Below the pieces are notes generated by a model. That model had not been told where the DNA came from. It was given only the letters and a program-made list of their open reading frames with translations, and searched no databases. This document shows positions 6,001 to 6,558 of a DNA stretch of 6,558 nt, in pieces; positions within the stretch are counted from its first letter, which is position 1, and each line of letters begins with the position of its first letter. Source of the DNA: CG1-02-33-12 sp964403775 (GTDB taxonomy: Archaea; Nanobdellota; Nanobdellia; Woesearchaeales; CG1-02-33-12); contig CAYOHL010000047.1 in assembly GCA_964403775.1 (NCBI GenBank), positions 1-6,558 on the forward strand. Reading direction: 5' to 3'. The position numbers and the translations under genes are program-made.

Positions 6001-6554
6001 ACCTTATCAAGCTCATTCAGTGCCTTTTTCTTCTTGTCCTCATATATTGAGATGCCTGCTATTTCCTCAACTATTAGTCTGCGCTGCTCAGGAGACATCT
6101 CAACAAACTTGTTGATATCCCCCTGAAGAATTATGTTATAGCCTCCAGGGTCAAGTGCTGCAACAGACATCATGTCAATTACCTGCTGCCTTGTTCTTCT
6201 TTTGTCATTTATCTTATATATGCTGGCTCCTGTTTGCTTTACAATCCTTGTGATTTTTATTTCAGAGTCATCAGATGGGAATATTTTCCTGGAATTATCA
6301 AAATAAATGCTTACCTCCCCGCTTTTTGAAGGAACCCCTTTTTTTCCGCCATCATAAATAAGATTTGCAGATTTTTCAGCCCTGAGGCTTTTTGAGCTTA
6401 CCCTTCCGAGTACAAAGCATATGCTATCCATAATATTTGACTTTCCAGAGCCATTCGGGCCAAGAATGCAGTTGAAATTATTGTTGAACAACAGCTCTGT
6501 TCTCTTTGCAAATGATTTAAAGCCTTTTATTACAATTTTATTAATCCTTGTCAT
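3063..6554 (-). CDS. smc: Chromosome segregation ATPase SMC (1163 aa, full length)
   Basis: SMC dimers organise and segregate the chromosome, usually with ScpA/ScpB. All parts are present in order. The N-terminal head has Walker A GPNGSGKSN (32-40, Lys38-Ser39), the R-loop SLRAEKSANLI (Arg58) and the Q-loop LQGDINKF (Gln144). The first coiled coil spans about 165-510. The hinge spans about 520-668 (IKGIYGTVAGL to the glycine-rich TSGAMKGGYR), and the returning coil about 670-1015. The C-terminal head has signature LSGGEKSLTALAF (from 1074), Walker B FYVFDEVD (1098-1105, catalytic Glu1103), D-loop AALD and the switch histidine in VVISHND (His1134). There is no zinc-hook CxxC, which excludes Rad50. 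The ATG at 6552-6554 gives the normal SMC start (TRINKIVIKGFKSF), but only four bases upstream are visible, so promoter and neighbours are unknown. No ScpA/ScpB gene lies in the window. The 3' end overlaps the convergent glycosyltransferase gene. Confidence 0.97.
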   Translation of the reverse strand: MTRINKIVIKGFKSFAKRTELLFNNNFNCILGPNGSGKSNIMDSICFVLGRVSSKSLRAEKSANLIYDGGKKGVPSKSGEVSIYFDNSRKIFPSDDSEIKITRIVKQTGASIYKINDKRRTRQQVIDMMSVAALDPGGYNIILQGDINKFVEMSPEQRRLIVEEIAGISIYEDKKKKALNELDKVEAKLKEADIILAERETYLKELKSERDQALKYKKMNDSIKQNRATFINIQITKKEEEQKKLGDEIKSCNEKIAKVQREIAALKKTVSGKRNEITKITNEIEEKGEKEQLDIQKGVEQLRVDIETNKTRIATCENELVKIDSRKNQLQKDLTEIHQKIEGFLSDIFNLEKQKKEKNKDISGLNESIKNFKEKNKIDNLDEIEKEIEEVEKEEENGQKEIQALREKQQELLREKDKAEYHIQSINAIMQKVLDVEKESKKEIEELTKKKQDFKKKTLELNRLLNEDSSLSAQLSKSREKLLTLREELEKLKVKNIGIRERASANIAVKKILDQKSQIKGIYGTVAGLGNVSSKYSLALEVAAGSRIQSIIVDDDKVAETCIKYLRTKKLGVANFLPLNKIKPAAPNPELKNILSSNGVHDLAINLVSFDRKFKNAFSYVFGNTIVIDNINVAQRLGIGSFRMVTLEGDLIETSGAMKGGYRKKSGLGFQQEDLAKDLSDYEKKIAEQQNLVVTLENRRREVENNLLALRNEKSALEGEIIKSEKGLHLETGDIEVSKKQKTGLENELKSINRQIAETEEKIASCNRKLAEIKTRKQELRIKISGLRNPTLLAEINSFEEKKQELRNDILELDSKISSMNTQINDILKRDEENITRILKEQEKEKKDFTLELEQIKERIKKQSRLLIEREKGQKEFRTRFKGLFKTRDDINNYILKTESSIMNKEDQNRGTETRMNNLSMKNVEVKAELAGLKKDFEQYEDIELLEEKSEESLKREINRFEALIGEFGAVNMRALEVYDNIEKEYKKLLEKKERLAGEKKDVVAMIDEVESKKKELFMVSFNAVNENFKNIFSKLTSKGLASIVLENEKEPFEGGLRIKVKITSKKFMDIHSLSGGEKSLTALAFIFAIQDYKPASFYVFDEVDAALDKQNSEKLAKLIRKYSERAQYVVISHNDAVITDADTLYGVSMGTNGVSNIVSLKI

Positions 6555-6558
6555 TAAC

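Noticed and set aside
3343..6126. Several plus-strand open frames of 70-164 codons (for example 3877-4371 and 5797-6126)
   Set aside because: They are Ser/Phe-rich mirror images of the Lys/Glu-rich SMC coiled coil; such frames arise automatically opposite coiled-coil genes.
3063..6554. Rad50 or MukB instead of SMC
   Set aside because: A globular SMC hinge with conserved glycines is present, a zinc-hook CxxC is absent, and both heads carry SMC-type signature and Walker B sequences.

Overview
The window reads as chromosomal DNA of an archaeon. The evidence is a crenarchaeal-type single-domain OB-fold ssDNA-binding protein, AT-rich TATA-like promoters, a GGTG-type ribosome binding site, a tRNA gene broken by a bulge-helix-bulge (BHB) intron, and an archaeal/bacterial-type SMC. 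The compact layout and AT-rich composition would fit a DPANN lineage such as Woesearchaeota/Pacearchaeota, but that placement is inference and no gene here proves it.

Layout from left to right. (1) A minus-strand gene (16-543) encodes a Pol-beta-superfamily nucleotidyltransferase; its stop codon sits in the loop of a perfect 9-bp hairpin (6-27). (2) An AT-rich divergent intergenic region (544-768) carries two nearly identical 20-bp palindromes with a 21-bp period (549-589). They lie next to a TATA-like box reading toward the nucleotidyltransferase and look like a tandem operator. The region also holds further AT-rich dyads and a second promoter reading right. (3) A small OB-fold SSB gene (769-1125, plus) is followed 27 bp later by tRNA-Phe(GAA) (1153-1250). 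The tRNA D-loop is oversized, and a BHB fold can be drawn that removes exactly 24 nt (1173-1196) and restores a normal archaeal D-arm. (4) A two-gene unit (1299-3079, plus) holds a PIG-L/LmbE-type N-deacetylase overlapping by ATGA with a GT4 glycosyltransferase. (5) A full-length smc gene (3063-6554, minus) converges on the glycosyltransferase gene and overlaps its 3' end by 17 bp.

How the genes fit together. SSB, tRNA-Phe and SMC are housekeeping functions: ssDNA handling, translation and chromosome organisation. The deacetylase/glycosyltransferase pair is probably one small glycoconjugate pathway in which a sugar is transferred and then N-deacetylated, as in PIG-A/PIG-L, MshA/MshB and BshA/BshB. 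The acceptor cannot be read from sequence. The nucleotidyltransferase with its operator-like control region and low G+C looks like the most accessory part (16/60 G+C in 61-120 against 32/60 in 961-1020 of the SSB gene, counted by eye).

The strongest unusual signals are the D-loop intron of tRNA-Phe and the tandem palindromic operator. I see no mobile element, CRISPR array or complete novel multi-gene system.
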